Source: Mesorhizobium sp. LSHC420B00
GTDB taxonomy: Bacteria; Pseudomonadota; Alphaproteobacteria; Rhizobiales; Rhizobiaceae
DNA length: 64,000 bases
Assembly: GCF_000503055.1 (NCBI RefSeq)
Contig: NZ_AYVY01000002.1
Location: 153,076-217,075 of the forward strand
Reading direction: 5' to 3'
Shown here: positions 1 to 8,482 of the stretch, one piece after another
Numbering within the stretch: position 1 is the stretch's first letter
Layout of the letters: each line of letters starts with the position of its first letter
Made by a program: the position numbers and the translations under genes
Notes under the pieces: generated by a model
Seen by the model: only the letters and a program-made list of their open reading frames with translations
What the model was told of the DNA's origin: nothing
Database searches by the model: none

Positions 1-384
1 TATATCAACAATTTCGTCTTTTCGAAGTTGTCTGATGAATCGTTTGTGGAGCATGTCCGTGTTTGCAGTTCTGATGACTTGCTACTTCGAACGCTTACAC
101 GTAACCATAACCGAACGGAAAATTGCGACAAAATCCCTACGTGGCCGGGGAAATTGTCTGCCTTGTCTGATCAGAAAAGCTTTGTAGATGAAATCGAGCA
201 AAAACTTAGGTTAGAGATTTGCGCGCAATGTAGTAATCGAAAATCCTGGGGCCCACGTGGGCTCTCAGTAGATGTGTGTGGGCTCTGCGGGTGCGTTTTG
301 AAATTTAAGTCGAAACTTGCGTTTGAACGCTGCCCAGACGTTGCGGCAGGAATATGGGGTCGATGGCCGCCAACACGTTCATAG
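1..384 (+). CDS. Zinc-ribbon-like Cys-rich protein, 5' partial
   Basis: The reading frame is open from the first base, so the gene probably starts upstream of the window; a TTG at 28 is the only early internal start and has no clear ribosome site. The C-terminal third carries a Cys pattern CxxC (CAQC), then CGLCGC, then a Lys-rich stretch and a final CP before a Trp. This spacing resembles small zinc-binding proteins common in phages and mobile islands. The N-terminal part is not recognised. It overlaps the next gene by about 30 bases, suggesting coupled translation. Base composition is more A+T rich than the core genes further right. Function unknown; metal binding is inferred from the cysteines only. 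Confidence 0.55.
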   Translation, partial: YINNFVFSKLSDESFVEHVRVCSSDDLLLRTLTRNHNRTENCDKIPTWPGKLSALSDQKSFVDEIEQKLRLEICAQCSNRKSWGPRGLSVDVCGLCGCVLKFKSKLAFERCPDVAAGIWGRWPPTRS

Positions 385-623
385 TAAGACATAACGGCAG
401 GCGGTGCTTTGTTCCGCCCTGCGACGAATGGGACGTGCTTACAGAAGGCGGGGTACTGGTGGCTTGCGTTTCAAAAATTGAGGGGATCGATCCGGTCAAA
501 GAAGTTGGCATCGAGACAATGGTGACAGGTGTAATATTGCCATATCTTGCCGAAGGCCCCGCTGGCGAAACTGTCTTGTCCCTAAAGCTGGTTGCTGGGT
601 CGTTTGGAAGCTCTGTCGTCTAG
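354..623 (+). CDS. Small hypothetical protein, overlaps upstream gene
   Basis: An 89-codon frame starting inside the end of the preceding Cys-rich gene. ATG codons at 354 and 363 are both possible; the AGGA at 348-351 favours 363. No family recognised. The protein has a mixed, foldable composition with a hydrophobic C-terminal half and no obvious membrane helix. The overlap suggests it belongs to the same transcript as its neighbour. It is short and unrecognised, so a chance frame cannot be excluded. Confidence 0.4.
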   Translation: MGSMAANTFIVRHNGRRCFVPPCDEWDVLTEGGVLVACVSKIEGIDPVKEVGIETMVTGVILPYLAEGPAGETVLSLKLVAGSFGSSVV

Positions 624-769
624 CGGCAGCGTGTTCATGCGGGCGGCGCGCGAGATTCCTGGGTTGGAAGCTAGCAAACTCTATTGCCGATAGTGTCAGC
701 TCTCCACAAAAGCTCACGTAAGTGCGAGACATCGCCTGCTCGGGCCGCTTTCGGATGGCGTCAGTCGTA

Positions 770-2251
770 TCATTGCAATCTACTGGGACGGCCCGAATAG
801 CTAAAATCAGCGGTATTATCTTGAAACACATCTTGGCAAATTCCGCTCACCACCCCGACCGCTTTTCCAGTTTGGCTGAGCAACGGAGCACCGGCGCTCC
901 CATTTGCCTGGGCCGAAGAAGTGGACGCCATCATCTCCAACGCGTACGCGAATTCACGGCCGCTTCTTGCCAGGCACGGAGGTGGCGCCGCGATTGTAGG
1001 ACCGGCATCGGGATCAGCCGGGGCATATCGAAGCAGAATCGTGGCGAGCAAAGGTCGCAGATCAGAATGATGCAGAGTAGCTCGCAGTAACTCGGCTGGA
1101 TCCGACGAGCTCTCCAAAGCAAGCGGCTGCCTACCTAGAATGGGGGAGGTTGGCCGCAAAATTGCTATGTCGTTCCCTGTGTCAAGCCCGACAAGTTCTG
1201 GCAAGTTGGCGCTCGGAAGATCCTGGATCCTAGACAGTTCCCACCTTAGTGGGGCTGATGGGCTGCAGCTAGTATTTGCGTAGTCCCAATAGATCTTGGC
1301 ATCGAAGGGTCGCGAAGCCGATATCCCTCGGCCAAAGCTACCATTGACACAGAGAGCAGAGGTTGCCACTGCGGTATCCGTGCCAGAGATCGTCAAAAAG
1401 CCGGTGCAGAAGTTGACTGCAAAATTGTTTGTTATAGATGACCATCTGATCGCTCGAATTAAGCCAACGCTGGCGGCTGACGTCGCGAGTTCCGGGTTAA
1501 ATTGGGAATAGAATGGGTCGTTGACGACACACGGGAGGTCCACGAAATCTTTCGGTATGTCATACTTCATATGAATTGGTGGAGCTGGTGCCGTGCCTGA
1601 TGGTACAGAAGTCCCATGCAATATTGAATCTGTATCGGGCAACAACGCGGTTGGGTCACCTGGCCACGCCACGTTCAGGATGCGCACTATCTCGAAACTA
1701 TCCGGGATGAGCTCCGCAGGTATGCCGTCCAAGATGATATATACATGCGGCCCTCGAAGAGCGTCAGTGAAAGTGAACTCAGTATGGTCAGGTGACTGCT
1801 GCCTAAGGCGGGACTCTCGACCATCTTCATCAACTATGCGGGCGAATGGAATCCAGCTCGACCGACCATTGAAGCAGATGATCGCATAATCGCTAATTTG
1901 AATGTTTATCTTTGTGCCAAAGACGACCTTTTTAGCGTCATCAAGAAAATAAGAACCACCTCTGTTGCTTTTGATCATTTTCTGAGAGGGCGCTTCTGCA
2001 GTAATTGGCAGCCAAATAGTCCTGTTGCCTGTAGCGACACCTACAACGCTGACGCCTCCTGTTGCGACCGCGCGCTCTCGCTCTAGGTCAATCTCCACTT
2101 TGTTTTTGTCAAACGAAAGCCGCCAGTTCGAATCTGTTCCTTTAAGACGGTTTAGAAGGTTCGACAGTGAGGGTGTCGCAGAAAACGACCCTGACGCTTC
2201 AGCCGCTACTGCCGACAGCGCAAAGATGACAACAAACAGAAATCGTCCCAT
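770..2251 (-). CDS. Secreted trypsin-fold protein, likely pseudoprotease
   Basis: A 493-residue protein with a clear signal peptide (hydrophobic residues 4-16, cleavage likely after the AEA at 17-19). Residues 20-240 are unrecognised. From about 275 it follows the chymotrypsin/trypsin plan: CTG at 282-284 and C301 match the Cys pair that flanks the catalytic His in trypsins; GNDIAIL at 359-365 supplies the Asp (D361); NGSAGAPL around 450-457 supplies the nucleophile region (S452). The position expected to be His (TAxHC) reads T-S-A-L-C, so residue 300 is Leu, encoded CTC, one base from CAC. I therefore read it as an inactive or altered protease. It sits divergently from a secreted Cys-rich protein. 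Composition suggests horizontal acquisition. Confidence 0.65.
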   Translation of the reverse strand: MGRFLFVVIFALSAVAAEASGSFSATPSLSNLLNRLKGTDSNWRLSFDKNKVEIDLERERAVATGGVSVVGVATGNRTIWLPITAEAPSQKMIKSNRGGSYFLDDAKKVVFGTKINIQISDYAIICFNGRSSWIPFARIVDEDGRESRLRQQSPDHTEFTFTDALRGPHVYIILDGIPAELIPDSFEIVRILNVAWPGDPTALLPDTDSILHGTSVPSGTAPAPPIHMKYDIPKDFVDLPCVVNDPFYSQFNPELATSAASVGLIRAIRWSSITNNFAVNFCTGFLTISGTDTAVATSALCVNGSFGRGISASRPFDAKIYWDYANTSCSPSAPLRWELSRIQDLPSANLPELVGLDTGNDIAILRPTSPILGRQPLALESSSDPAELLRATLHHSDLRPLLATILLRYAPADPDAGPTIAAPPPCLARSGREFAYALEMMASTSSAQANGSAGAPLLSQTGKAVGVVSGICQDVFQDNTADFSYSGRPSRLQ

Positions 2252-2459
2252 TGCAGTTCCCCTTTTTAAATGGAGCTATGATCTGATAAATGGAGAGACG
2301 CCTTTCCCTTAGGCGAAGAATTGGAATTGCTTCAGCCCATGCACCTATCACAAATTGGTCTATAAGCAGTATGCCAGTTGACAACTATATCTGCCAGTGT
2401 TTTCTTGTCGTGCATGGAACCTCGGTGCACTTCTGCCGGCGACCGCTGGGAGCATGAGA

Positions 2460-2825
2460 ATGACTCGAACGTTACTGCGAATTGCGGCGATTGTGTTTTT
2501 GGTTGGGCAACTTTCGTTTTCCTTCTTTGACCCGTCGTTTGGTTCAAGTCTGTGTGAATGGGTCAAGACTGATCCGAGTAGCACAGATTTCGGCTGCAAA
2601 TCGGGTTACAAATTGTCTGGAGTACAGTATATTTTTGGAGGGCCGGCAGAAATCAGCGTGTATTGCTGCTCGACGAGTTCGCTTGACAAATGTACGCCCA
2701 ACGACACCTGCCATGTAGTGAATCCCGAGGTGAATAAAATCTGCCTCGTTGAGGGGCGTAGCGGCCAATATATCTCTGTGACTCCCAAGGGTGGGGGCGA
2801 CGTTTGCCTTTGCAAATGTGGATAG
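2460..2825 (+). CDS. Small secreted cysteine-rich protein
   Basis: I start at ATG 2460 because GGGAG at 2448-2452 lies seven bases upstream; ATG 2454 is too close to it, and a longer frame opens at 2397. The 121-residue product begins with Thr-Arg and a strong hydrophobic segment (about residues 6-23), a signal peptide or anchor. The mature part has roughly ten cysteines, including a CC pair and a C-terminal CLCKC, consistent with a disulfide-bonded extracytoplasmic protein. No family recognised. It is transcribed away from the pseudoprotease gene, and the two may share a control region (2252-2459). Confidence 0.55.
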   Translation: MTRTLLRIAAIVFLVGQLSFSFFDPSFGSSLCEWVKTDPSSTDFGCKSGYKLSGVQYIFGGPAEISVYCCSTSSLDKCTPNDTCHVVNPEVNKICLVEGRSGQYISVTPKGGGDVCLCKCG

Positions 2826-3221
2826 TTGACGACGAGAAATTCTGCCCCCAACCATGCCCTGCTCAGAGGCTGCGGTGACGAGCACGGCAAACAACTAACC
2901 GGCCGCGATCATCCGCGCCGCGTTACGCCAATTTCGCACGATGTCCCTCCGACCGGCGAGCTCCGCATGTTCGCCTGTTGCTCGCCGAGTTCATTACTAG
3001 GTTTGATTTCGTGTTCCTGATATGTTCTGATGAGTGTGCTAAGCGCAACACGCCCGACATCCTCGCATCTGTTGTCGAAAAACTCCCCTGGTAACAGAGA
3101 AGCGCCGTGCAACTTTCGACTAGGTGCCCGCCCCTGATCCGGCGGGACTTTTCATTTTCGCGTATTGGAAAACAGGTTGTTATGTATGTAGTCTGACCGG
3201 ACGGGCTTAAGAGTGGGGGAA
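2826..3221. other. Gene-poor stretch before the DUF4747 unit
   Basis: About 400 bases without a convincing gene. Short frames on both strands lack ribosome sites and recognisable products. The only structure I can see is a GC-rich hairpin at 3127-3146 followed by a T-rich run, and A+T-rich sequence at 3150-3200 that could hold the promoter of the downstream unit, although no good -35/-10 pair stands out. Confidence 0.4.
3127..3146 (+). terminator. Terminator-like hairpin
   Basis: CCCGCC (3127-3132) pairs with GGCGGG (3141-3146) across an eight-base loop and is followed by ACTTTTCATTTT. The stem is short and the T tract is broken, so it is at best a weak terminator. It would isolate the DUF4747 unit from upstream transcription. 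Confidence 0.35.
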
Positions 3222-4097
3222 ATGATGGCACGTAAAATCAAAATATCGGCGTCTGCATTGAATATCCGTCTGCATCCGCACAGTGTCGAAATCTACGCAA
3301 GCTGGATCGAGTTGATTTTTTCCAAAAAGCTGATTGCGCAGGTGTATGGGGATAGGCATGGCATGATATCAATGCTTGACCGAACTGAATCAGAGGACGG
3401 AAAAATATCAGGAATCATAACAACGTTTGTGAAGCTCGACGATGGAGGAACTTGGTTCAATACAGAGCAATTGACTGAGGCTACTGACGAGCAGGTCTCA
3501 AAGGTGAGCATTCCGCCAAATATTTATCCAAACTCGTCCACGTTTTACTTTCTTTTCGACACCATCGACCACAGGCTGTACTTTCAGACGTATTCAAAAG
3601 GTGGAAATATATTTACGCCAACGTCCGCTCTTCGATTCTTTGGTAGGCTGGCTAGAGACCTTGACGTTATGGGACGCTTTGGTGAAGCAAAAATCTCTCT
3701 TGTGCAGGATGAGGCGTCTCTAGAAAGGATGTTTTCGATCAAAAGAATAAAAGAGATAGAAATAACGATACTAAAGCCAAATACTGACATTTTTGATGAC
3801 GACTTCGAAAAGAATATTGAGAAGCACCTTGAGGACACTAAGAGTAGCCAATTCACTGTGATTTACAGGGCGGAAGCAAACGGCTCAATCAAGCCCGATG
3901 ATGACATAAACAAAATCAGTAAGGTTGCACTCGAAAACGGATCAGTGAATGTCATCGGTCGCGATGAGAGAGGGGCGGTCCGGCTCAACAGTGGCCAATT
4001 TCCGCAGGACTTGCATGACAGATTCGATCCCGATGCTCAAAGTGAGCGAAACGCATTCCTCGGGCTGATCCCGCCTCGCGCCCAGGCGAACGAGTAG
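3222..4097 (+). CDS. DUF4747-type protein
   Basis: About 291 residues, soluble, no signal peptide. Tandem ATGs at 3222 and 3225 follow GGGGGA (3215-3220); a GTG at 3213 also lies in frame but overlaps the ribosome site. The N-terminal stretch (Arg-Lys-Ile-Lys-Ile-Ser-Ala-Leu-Asn-Ile-Arg-Leu-His-Pro-His) and the length fit my memory of the DUF4747 family, whose biochemical role I do not know. The stop is two bases from the start of a four-helix membrane protein, so the two are almost certainly co-translated. The A+T-rich composition and place at a tRNA-bordered island suggest mobile cargo. A defence or stress role is inference from context only. Confidence 0.6.
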   Translation: MMARKIKISASALNIRLHPHSVEIYASWIELIFSKKLIAQVYGDRHGMISMLDRTESEDGKISGIITTFVKLDDGGTWFNTEQLTEATDEQVSKVSIPPNIYPNSSTFYFLFDTIDHRLYFQTYSKGGNIFTPTSALRFFGRLARDLDVMGRFGEAKISLVQDEASLERMFSIKRIKEIEITILKPNTDIFDDDFEKNIEKHLEDTKSSQFTVIYRAEANGSIKPDDDINKISKVALENGSVNVIGRDERGAVRLNSGQFPQDLHDRFDPDAQSERNAFLGLIPPRAQANE

Positions 4098-4099
4098 CC

Positions 4100-4663
4100 A
4101 TGTTTGGGCAATGGTCCACGCTCTTCAGGTGGCTACGACGGTATCTCCGATCGTATGGCGGATTCCGAGGGATAGCCGCGTCCCCATTTTTCGGAATCGC
4201 GATCATCATTTCTGCGCTCAACTACTCACAGTGGGTTCAACCGGCTTGGGTCGAGAAAGTCGAAACGTTCATACCAAGTCTCCTAGGATTCAGCCTTGGA
4301 ACCTATGCGATACTATTCAGCATCATGACGGGGCGTTTGAAAGGTGCGCTGCGTCAAGTAAATGCACCTAATGGGGTAAGCTATTTGGAAGCCATCAACG
4401 CAACGTTCTTTCACTTCATATTCGTGCAAGTCTTGTCGTTGATATGGGCGTTTCTGTTTCAAGGCACCTGGCTTTTCGACCTAGTGCGGCTTTTCGAAAA
4501 AACCTGCCCGTCGATCGAGGCCGTTTTTCACATATCCTCTCGCATAGGATCTTTCATTGGCTGCTTTCTGCTTGTCTATTCCATCTTGCTAATGATCGCC
4601 GCCGCCTTGGCGGTTTACCGTCTAGCCATGATAAAAGACCCCAGCGAAGGCGCAAAGGAATGA
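4100..4663 (+). CDS. Four-helix membrane protein paired with DUF4747
   Basis: 187 residues. Four hydrophobic segments are visible at about 28-47, 57-79, 101-123 and 145-172, with a basic N-terminus (RWLRRYLRSY) likely on the cytoplasmic side. The second helix has the run LGFSLGTYAILFSIMTG. No enzymatic motif and no family that I recognise. The start lies two bases after the DUF4747 stop, so this is a two-gene operon of a soluble protein plus a membrane partner. That layout is shared by several phage-defence and toxin-type modules, but nothing in the sequence proves it. Confidence 0.6.
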   Translation: MFGQWSTLFRWLRRYLRSYGGFRGIAASPFFGIAIIISALNYSQWVQPAWVEKVETFIPSLLGFSLGTYAILFSIMTGRLKGALRQVNAPNGVSYLEAINATFFHFIFVQVLSLIWAFLFQGTWLFDLVRLFEKTCPSIEAVFHISSRIGSFIGCFLLVYSILLMIAAALAVYRLAMIKDPSEGAKE

Positions 4664-4733
4664 AAGCGGACCAGCGAATTCATGGCCGGAAAAGTGTTCC
4701 GGACGCATTGCAACGGTTGGCAAAAGGCAAGTT

Positions 4734-4807
4734 TGGCTGGGGAACCTGGATTCGAACCAGGACTAACGGAGTCAGAGTCCGTGGGTCTACCGTTAACCTA
4801 TTCCCCA
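4734..4807 (-). tRNA. tRNA-Gln (anticodon CTG)
   Basis: On the minus strand a full cloverleaf folds: acceptor TGGGGAA with TTCCCCA, D arm GGTT...GACC, anticodon stem ACGGA/TCCGT with loop CTCTGAC (anticodon CTG, reading CAG), T arm CCTGG-TTCGAAT-CCAGG, discriminator G and encoded CCA. The 3' end points left, toward the A+T-rich stretch 1-4670, which is the usual orientation for an island integrated into a tRNA 3' end. Confidence 0.95.
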
Positions 4808-4925
4808 GCAGGCGTGGCTGTTGAAAACCGCGCGGCAGGGCGACGATGTCGCCGCGCGTGCCTTGTAGCCGCCGCCGGAAAATAGTCAACCCTGTGTCTG
4901 GGTTCAAATGTCGCGTTCAGGCGCC

Positions 4926-5858
4926 TCAACTCTCACCCCGGCTGTATTGCGAGTGCTCGAAAAACAGCACCACGCCGAGCGCGATCAGCAGCGGGATGAT
5001 CAGGTAGAACAGGCGGAACACCAGGAGCGCCGCCAGTACGCCGACCTGGTCCATATGCGACAAACCTGCAAGGAACACCACCTCGAACACGCCGAGCCCG
5101 CCTGGCGCATGCGAGATCTGCGCGATCGAGAACGACACCAGGAAGACGCCGAGCACGATGAAATAGCCGGGATTGCCGGTGGCGGGCAGGGCGAAGAAGA
5201 TGATCGCCGCCGCCGCCAGCAGCTCGATCGGGCCGACCAGCAATTGCCGCGCCACGATCGGCAGCGCCGGGTAGTGCAGCTGAAAGCTGCCTATCCTCAG
5301 CGGCCTCAGATGCAGCCAGCTGCCGAAGACATAGGCCGCCACCACCAGCAGCATGGCAAGGCCGGCCGCCTGCGCCAGCCGGTGATGCGGCGTGCCGGAA
5401 AACCGGTCGATCACCTCGGGCTCGAGCAGCAGGACGATGCTTGAGACGAACAGTGTCGACAGCACGAAGGTGATCCAGCAGATCGCCACCAGAACGCCGA
5501 CATCTTGCCCGGTCAGGCCCTTGGTGCCGTAGGCGCGGTAGCGGATCACCGCACCGGAAAACACCGAGCCGCCGATATTGTGCGACAGCGCGTAGGTGGT
5601 GAATGAGCAGAAGGTGACGAACAGCCACGAGACTCGTCTGCCGATGTGCAGAAGCGCGATGTGGTCGTAGCCGGCGAGCGAGGCATAGGCAATGACCGAG
5701 CTCAGCGCCGCCAGCACCCAGCCGCGCGCCGGGATGGCGACGATGCCGTCCCAGACGTCGTCGAGCGAGATGCCGCGCAATTCGTGCAGCAACAGCCACA
5801 GCGAAAACACCACCGCGGCGATGCCGATGACGGGCCAGAAATAGCGCCTCCAGTTCAT
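4926..5858 (-). CDS. UPF0104 / LPG-synthase-type integral membrane protein
   Basis: 310 residues with about eight to nine hydrophobic helices and the family hallmarks: an early SxxxYxxLxxYD stretch, the central NIGGSVFSGAVIRYRAY motif and the late SHAPGGLGVFEVVFL motif. This is the YbhN / lysylphosphatidylglycerol-synthase transmembrane family; in rhizobia some members flip or modify phospholipids, but this one lacks the C-terminal aminoacyl-transfer domain, so the substrate is open. Inner membrane. It faces away from ppx across a 300-base gap in which I see no clear regulatory site. Confidence 0.85.
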   Translation of the reverse strand: MNWRRYFWPVIGIAAVVFSLWLLLHELRGISLDDVWDGIVAIPARGWVLAALSSVIAYASLAGYDHIALLHIGRRVSWLFVTFCSFTTYALSHNIGGSVFSGAVIRYRAYGTKGLTGQDVGVLVAICWITFVLSTLFVSSIVLLLEPEVIDRFSGTPHHRLAQAAGLAMLLVVAAYVFGSWLHLRPLRIGSFQLHYPALPIVARQLLVGPIELLAAAAIIFFALPATGNPGYFIVLGVFLVSFSIAQISHAPGGLGVFEVVFLAGLSHMDQVGVLAALLVFRLFYLIIPLLIALGVVLFFEHSQYSRGES

Positions 5859-6157
5859 GGCGTGAGGATCATGCGTTACAGCCCGTACCCTTTTTCCGGT
5901 TCGCAGCAGGAAAACCGCCCGCGGTCCCGAATGGTTTCGCCCTCCATTTCAGAAATGCCTCATTGAAGCCGGCTATTCAACCGGGAAGGCGCGCCATCAT
6001 CGGGCCGAGGGCACGGGCGAGACAATGCCGCCGGCAAAATTCGCCGCGAGCACTCTTGGTGATCCGGCCCGGCGCTGATAGTCTGGCGGCAACTTGAACA
6101 TGTAAATGCGCCTGCTGCGTCCGGTCTCCGGTTCGCGCGGCGCCGGAAGGAACCACA

Positions 6158-7564
6158 GTGGAAGACCACGAAGCCGGCGCTGGTGCGCCGGAAGTGGGCG
6201 TGTCCAGGGGTTCGCCGACGCCGTCCGGCCAGGCAAGCCCATCCACCGGACGCTACGGCCGTCAGGTGCAGCCCCGGTCCGGCAACGGACAGACTGGCGA
6301 CACGTCCCAGCACCAAAAGGGCCAAGACCAAAAAGGCCCGCATCAGAACGGCAAACCCAAGAAGCGGCGCAAGCGCCGGCGCGGGCGCAAGGTTTTCGCG
6401 CGCGACGAAGCTCGTCCGCTGGCGGCCGGCGCTTCGGTGCCCGCCGCCAACGAGACCCCGGCCGCGCCTCCGCCCCAGCCAGCGGCTTACGTGCCTCCGC
6501 CCTCAGCCCCGGCAACGTCGCCAAGGCCGGGGCAAGGTGCCCGCACGCCGCCACCGCTGCAGGAGTTGCCGGTGTTTGCCGCGCTCGATCTCGGCACCAA
6601 CAATTGCCGTCTGCTGGTCGCGGTGCCGACGCGTCATGGCCAGTTCCGCGTCATCGATGCCTTCTCGCGCATCGTCAGGCTGGGCGAAGGCCTTACCGCC
6701 AACGGCCGGCTCGGCGAGGCTGCAATGGACCGCGCGGTCGAGGCGCTGAAGATCTGCGGTGACAAATTGCGCAACCGCAAGGTCAGGAAGGCCAGGCTGA
6801 TCGCCACCGAGGCCTGCCGCACCGCCGCCAACGGCGTCGAGTTCCTCGAGCGCGTCGAGCGCGAGGCCGGCCTGAAGCTCGAGATCATCGACCGCCAGAC
6901 CGAGGCGCGGCTGGCGGTGTCGGGCTGCGGCTCGCTGGTCGAGCGCGACACGCAAGGCGTCGTGCTGTTCGATATCGGCGGCGGCTCGTCCGAAATCGCG
7001 CTGATCGACCTCACCGGCCATCGCTCGCCAAGGCTTGCCAACCATATCGTCTCGTGGACCTCGCTGCCGGTCGGTGTCGTCTCGCTGGCCGAGCGTTTTG
7101 GCGGCCGCACGGTAACGCGCGAGATCTTTGGCGCCATGGTCGAGGATGTTGCAATGCGGCTGCGCGCCTTCGACGGGCGCGACCGGCTGAGCCACCTCCT
7201 GTCCAGCCCGAAATTCCATTTGCTAGGCACCTCGGGCACGGTGACGACGCTGGCCGGCGTCCATCTCGATCTCGAACGCTACGATCGCCGCCGCGTCGAC
7301 GGGCTGTGGATGGATCGCGACAGCGTCGACCGCATGGTCGAAAAGCTGGTCGGCTGGGATTTCCAGCAGCGCGTCGCCAATCCTTGCATCGGCGCCGACC
7401 GCGCCGACCTGGTTCTGGCCGGCTGCGCCATATTGGAGGCGATACGTGCCGTCTGGCCGTCGGAGCGGCTGCGTGTCGCCGACCGCGGCCTGCGCGAGGG
7501 CATATTGAGCGAATTGATGGCCGATGACGGCGTCTGGCGAAACAGTGGGCGTGGCCGGCAATGA
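6158..7564 (+). CDS. ppx: Ppx/GppA-family phosphatase with disordered basic N-terminus
   Basis: 468 residues. Residues 1-137 are low complexity, rich in Gly, Pro, Gln and Ala, with a basic block at 66-78 ([13 protein letters not shown]). The actin-fold phosphatase domain starts near 139 with [15 protein letters not shown] and has the second phosphate loop DIGGGSSE. The family hydrolyses polyphosphate or pppGpp; the sequence alone does not say which. GTG 6158 is chosen because GGAAGG lies seven bases before it. The stop overlaps the rlmE start (ATGA), so the two are coupled. The long N-terminal tail is atypical for E. coli Ppx and may bind RNA or polyphosphate (inference). Confidence 0.85.
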   Translation: MEDHEAGAGAPEVGVSRGSPTPSGQASPSTGRYGRQVQPRSGNGQTGDTSQHQKGQDQKGPHQNGKPKKRRKRRRGRKVFARDEARPLAAGASVPAANETPAAPPPQPAAYVPPPSAPATSPRPGQGARTPPPLQELPVFAALDLGTNNCRLLVAVPTRHGQFRVIDAFSRIVRLGEGLTANGRLGEAAMDRAVEALKICGDKLRNRKVRKARLIATEACRTAANGVEFLERVEREAGLKLEIIDRQTEARLAVSGCGSLVERDTQGVVLFDIGGGSSEIALIDLTGHRSPRLANHIVSWTSLPVGVVSLAERFGGRTVTREIFGAMVEDVAMRLRAFDGRDRLSHLLSSPKFHLLGTSGTVTTLAGVHLDLERYDRRRVDGLWMDRDSVDRMVEKLVGWDFQQRVANPCIGADRADLVLAGCAILEAIRAVWPSERLRVADRGLREGILSELMADDGVWRNSGRGRQ

Positions 7565-8271
7565 CGAAGAAACCGGAAAAGCCGAGTTCGGCCAGCATTC
7601 GCGTGCTGAAGACGAAGATCAAGAAGAAAAGCGGCTTGAAGGAATCGTCGCGCCGCTGGTTGCAGCGCCATATCAACGATCCGTATGTCCAGCGCTCGAA
7701 GGCCGACGGCTATCGCTCGCGCGCGGCCTACAAGCTGATCGAGATCGACGACAAGCACCATTTGCTCAAGCCAGGCATGAAGGTGATCGACCTTGGTGCG
7801 GCACCCGGCGGCTGGTGCCAGGTCGCCGCCGCACGTACGAAATCTACCGCGGAACACCCGAACGTCGTCGGCATCGACTATTTGGAGATGGACGCGGTGC
7901 CGGGCGCGCCGGTGCTGCTGATGGATTTCCTCGATCCTCAGGCGCCGCAGAAGCTGGCCGAGGCGCTGGGCGGCCAGCCCGACATCGTGCTCTCCGACAT
8001 GGCCGCACCCACCACCGGCCACAAGCGGACCGACCACATCCGCACCATGCATCTTTGCGAGGTGGCGGCCGATTTCGCGCTGTCGGTACTGAAGCCGGGC
8101 GGCCACTTCCTCGCCAAGACCTTTCAGGGCGGCGCCGAAAACGAATTGCTGGCGAGGCTGAAGCGGAATTTCCGCTCGGTCCATCACGTCAAGCCGCCGG
8201 CCTCGCGCGATGAGTCGGTGGAGCTGTATTTGTTGGCGAAGGATTTTAAAGGCGGAAACGGCGCGGCGTGA
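7561..8271 (+). CDS. rlmE: 23S rRNA 2'-O-methyltransferase RlmE (FtsJ/RrmJ)
   Basis: 236 residues. Methylates the ribose of U2552 in 23S rRNA using SAM, a late step of large-subunit assembly. Visible: basic N-terminal extension, the first catalytic Lys in [10 protein letters not shown], the SAM loop DLGAAPGGW, catalytic Asp in SDMAAP, second Lys in AKTFQGG and Glu in [13 protein letters not shown], completing the K-D-K-E set. Translationally coupled to the upstream phosphatase gene. Confidence 0.93.
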   Translation: MTKKPEKPSSASIRVLKTKIKKKSGLKESSRRWLQRHINDPYVQRSKADGYRSRAAYKLIEIDDKHHLLKPGMKVIDLGAAPGGWCQVAAARTKSTAEHPNVVGIDYLEMDAVPGAPVLLMDFLDPQAPQKLAEALGGQPDIVLSDMAAPTTGHKRTDHIRTMHLCEVAADFALSVLKPGGHFLAKTFQGGAENELLARLKRNFRSVHHVKPPASRDESVELYLLAKDFKGGNGAA

Positions 8272-8294
8272 AAATCGCTCTGTAGCGATCCTTC

Positions 8295-8454
8295 GCGCCC
8301 CCCTCTGTCCTGCCGGACATCTCCCCCACGAGGGGGGAGATTGGCAGCTTCGGCGCGCTGTCTAATCCTGCAACGTTGAATATTGGCGAAAGCCGATGTC
8401 ACGTCCGATCTCCCCCCACGTGGGGGAGATGTCCGGCAGGACAGAGGGGGGCGC
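8295..8454. repeat. Palindromic repeat element, 36-bp perfect arms
   Basis: Bases 8295-8330 and 8419-8454 are perfect inverted repeats of 36 bp. Each inner arm end also folds on itself (CTCCCCC/GGGGGAG types). The unpaired centre holds TGCAACG...ATTGGCGAAA at 8369-8391, also found in the element at 40573-40752. No coding frame and no clear target duplication. It lies in the convergent gap between rlmE and an MFS gene, where it may also act as a transcription stop. Similar palindromes are common between genes in Mesorhizobium, by general knowledge. Confidence 0.85.
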
Positions 8455-8482
8455 CTCCGGCGTCCGTAAGTACGAGCAAAGG

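Noticed and set aside
605..675. tRNA-like string with TCGTCTAGCGG and CCTGGGTTGGAAGC
   Set aside because: No acceptor stem closes and the T-arm lacks the GTTCGA core, so no cloverleaf forms.
2826..3020. 64-codon plus-strand frame after the Cys-rich gene
   Set aside because: Starts directly at the previous stop without a ribosome site and has no protein-like pattern.
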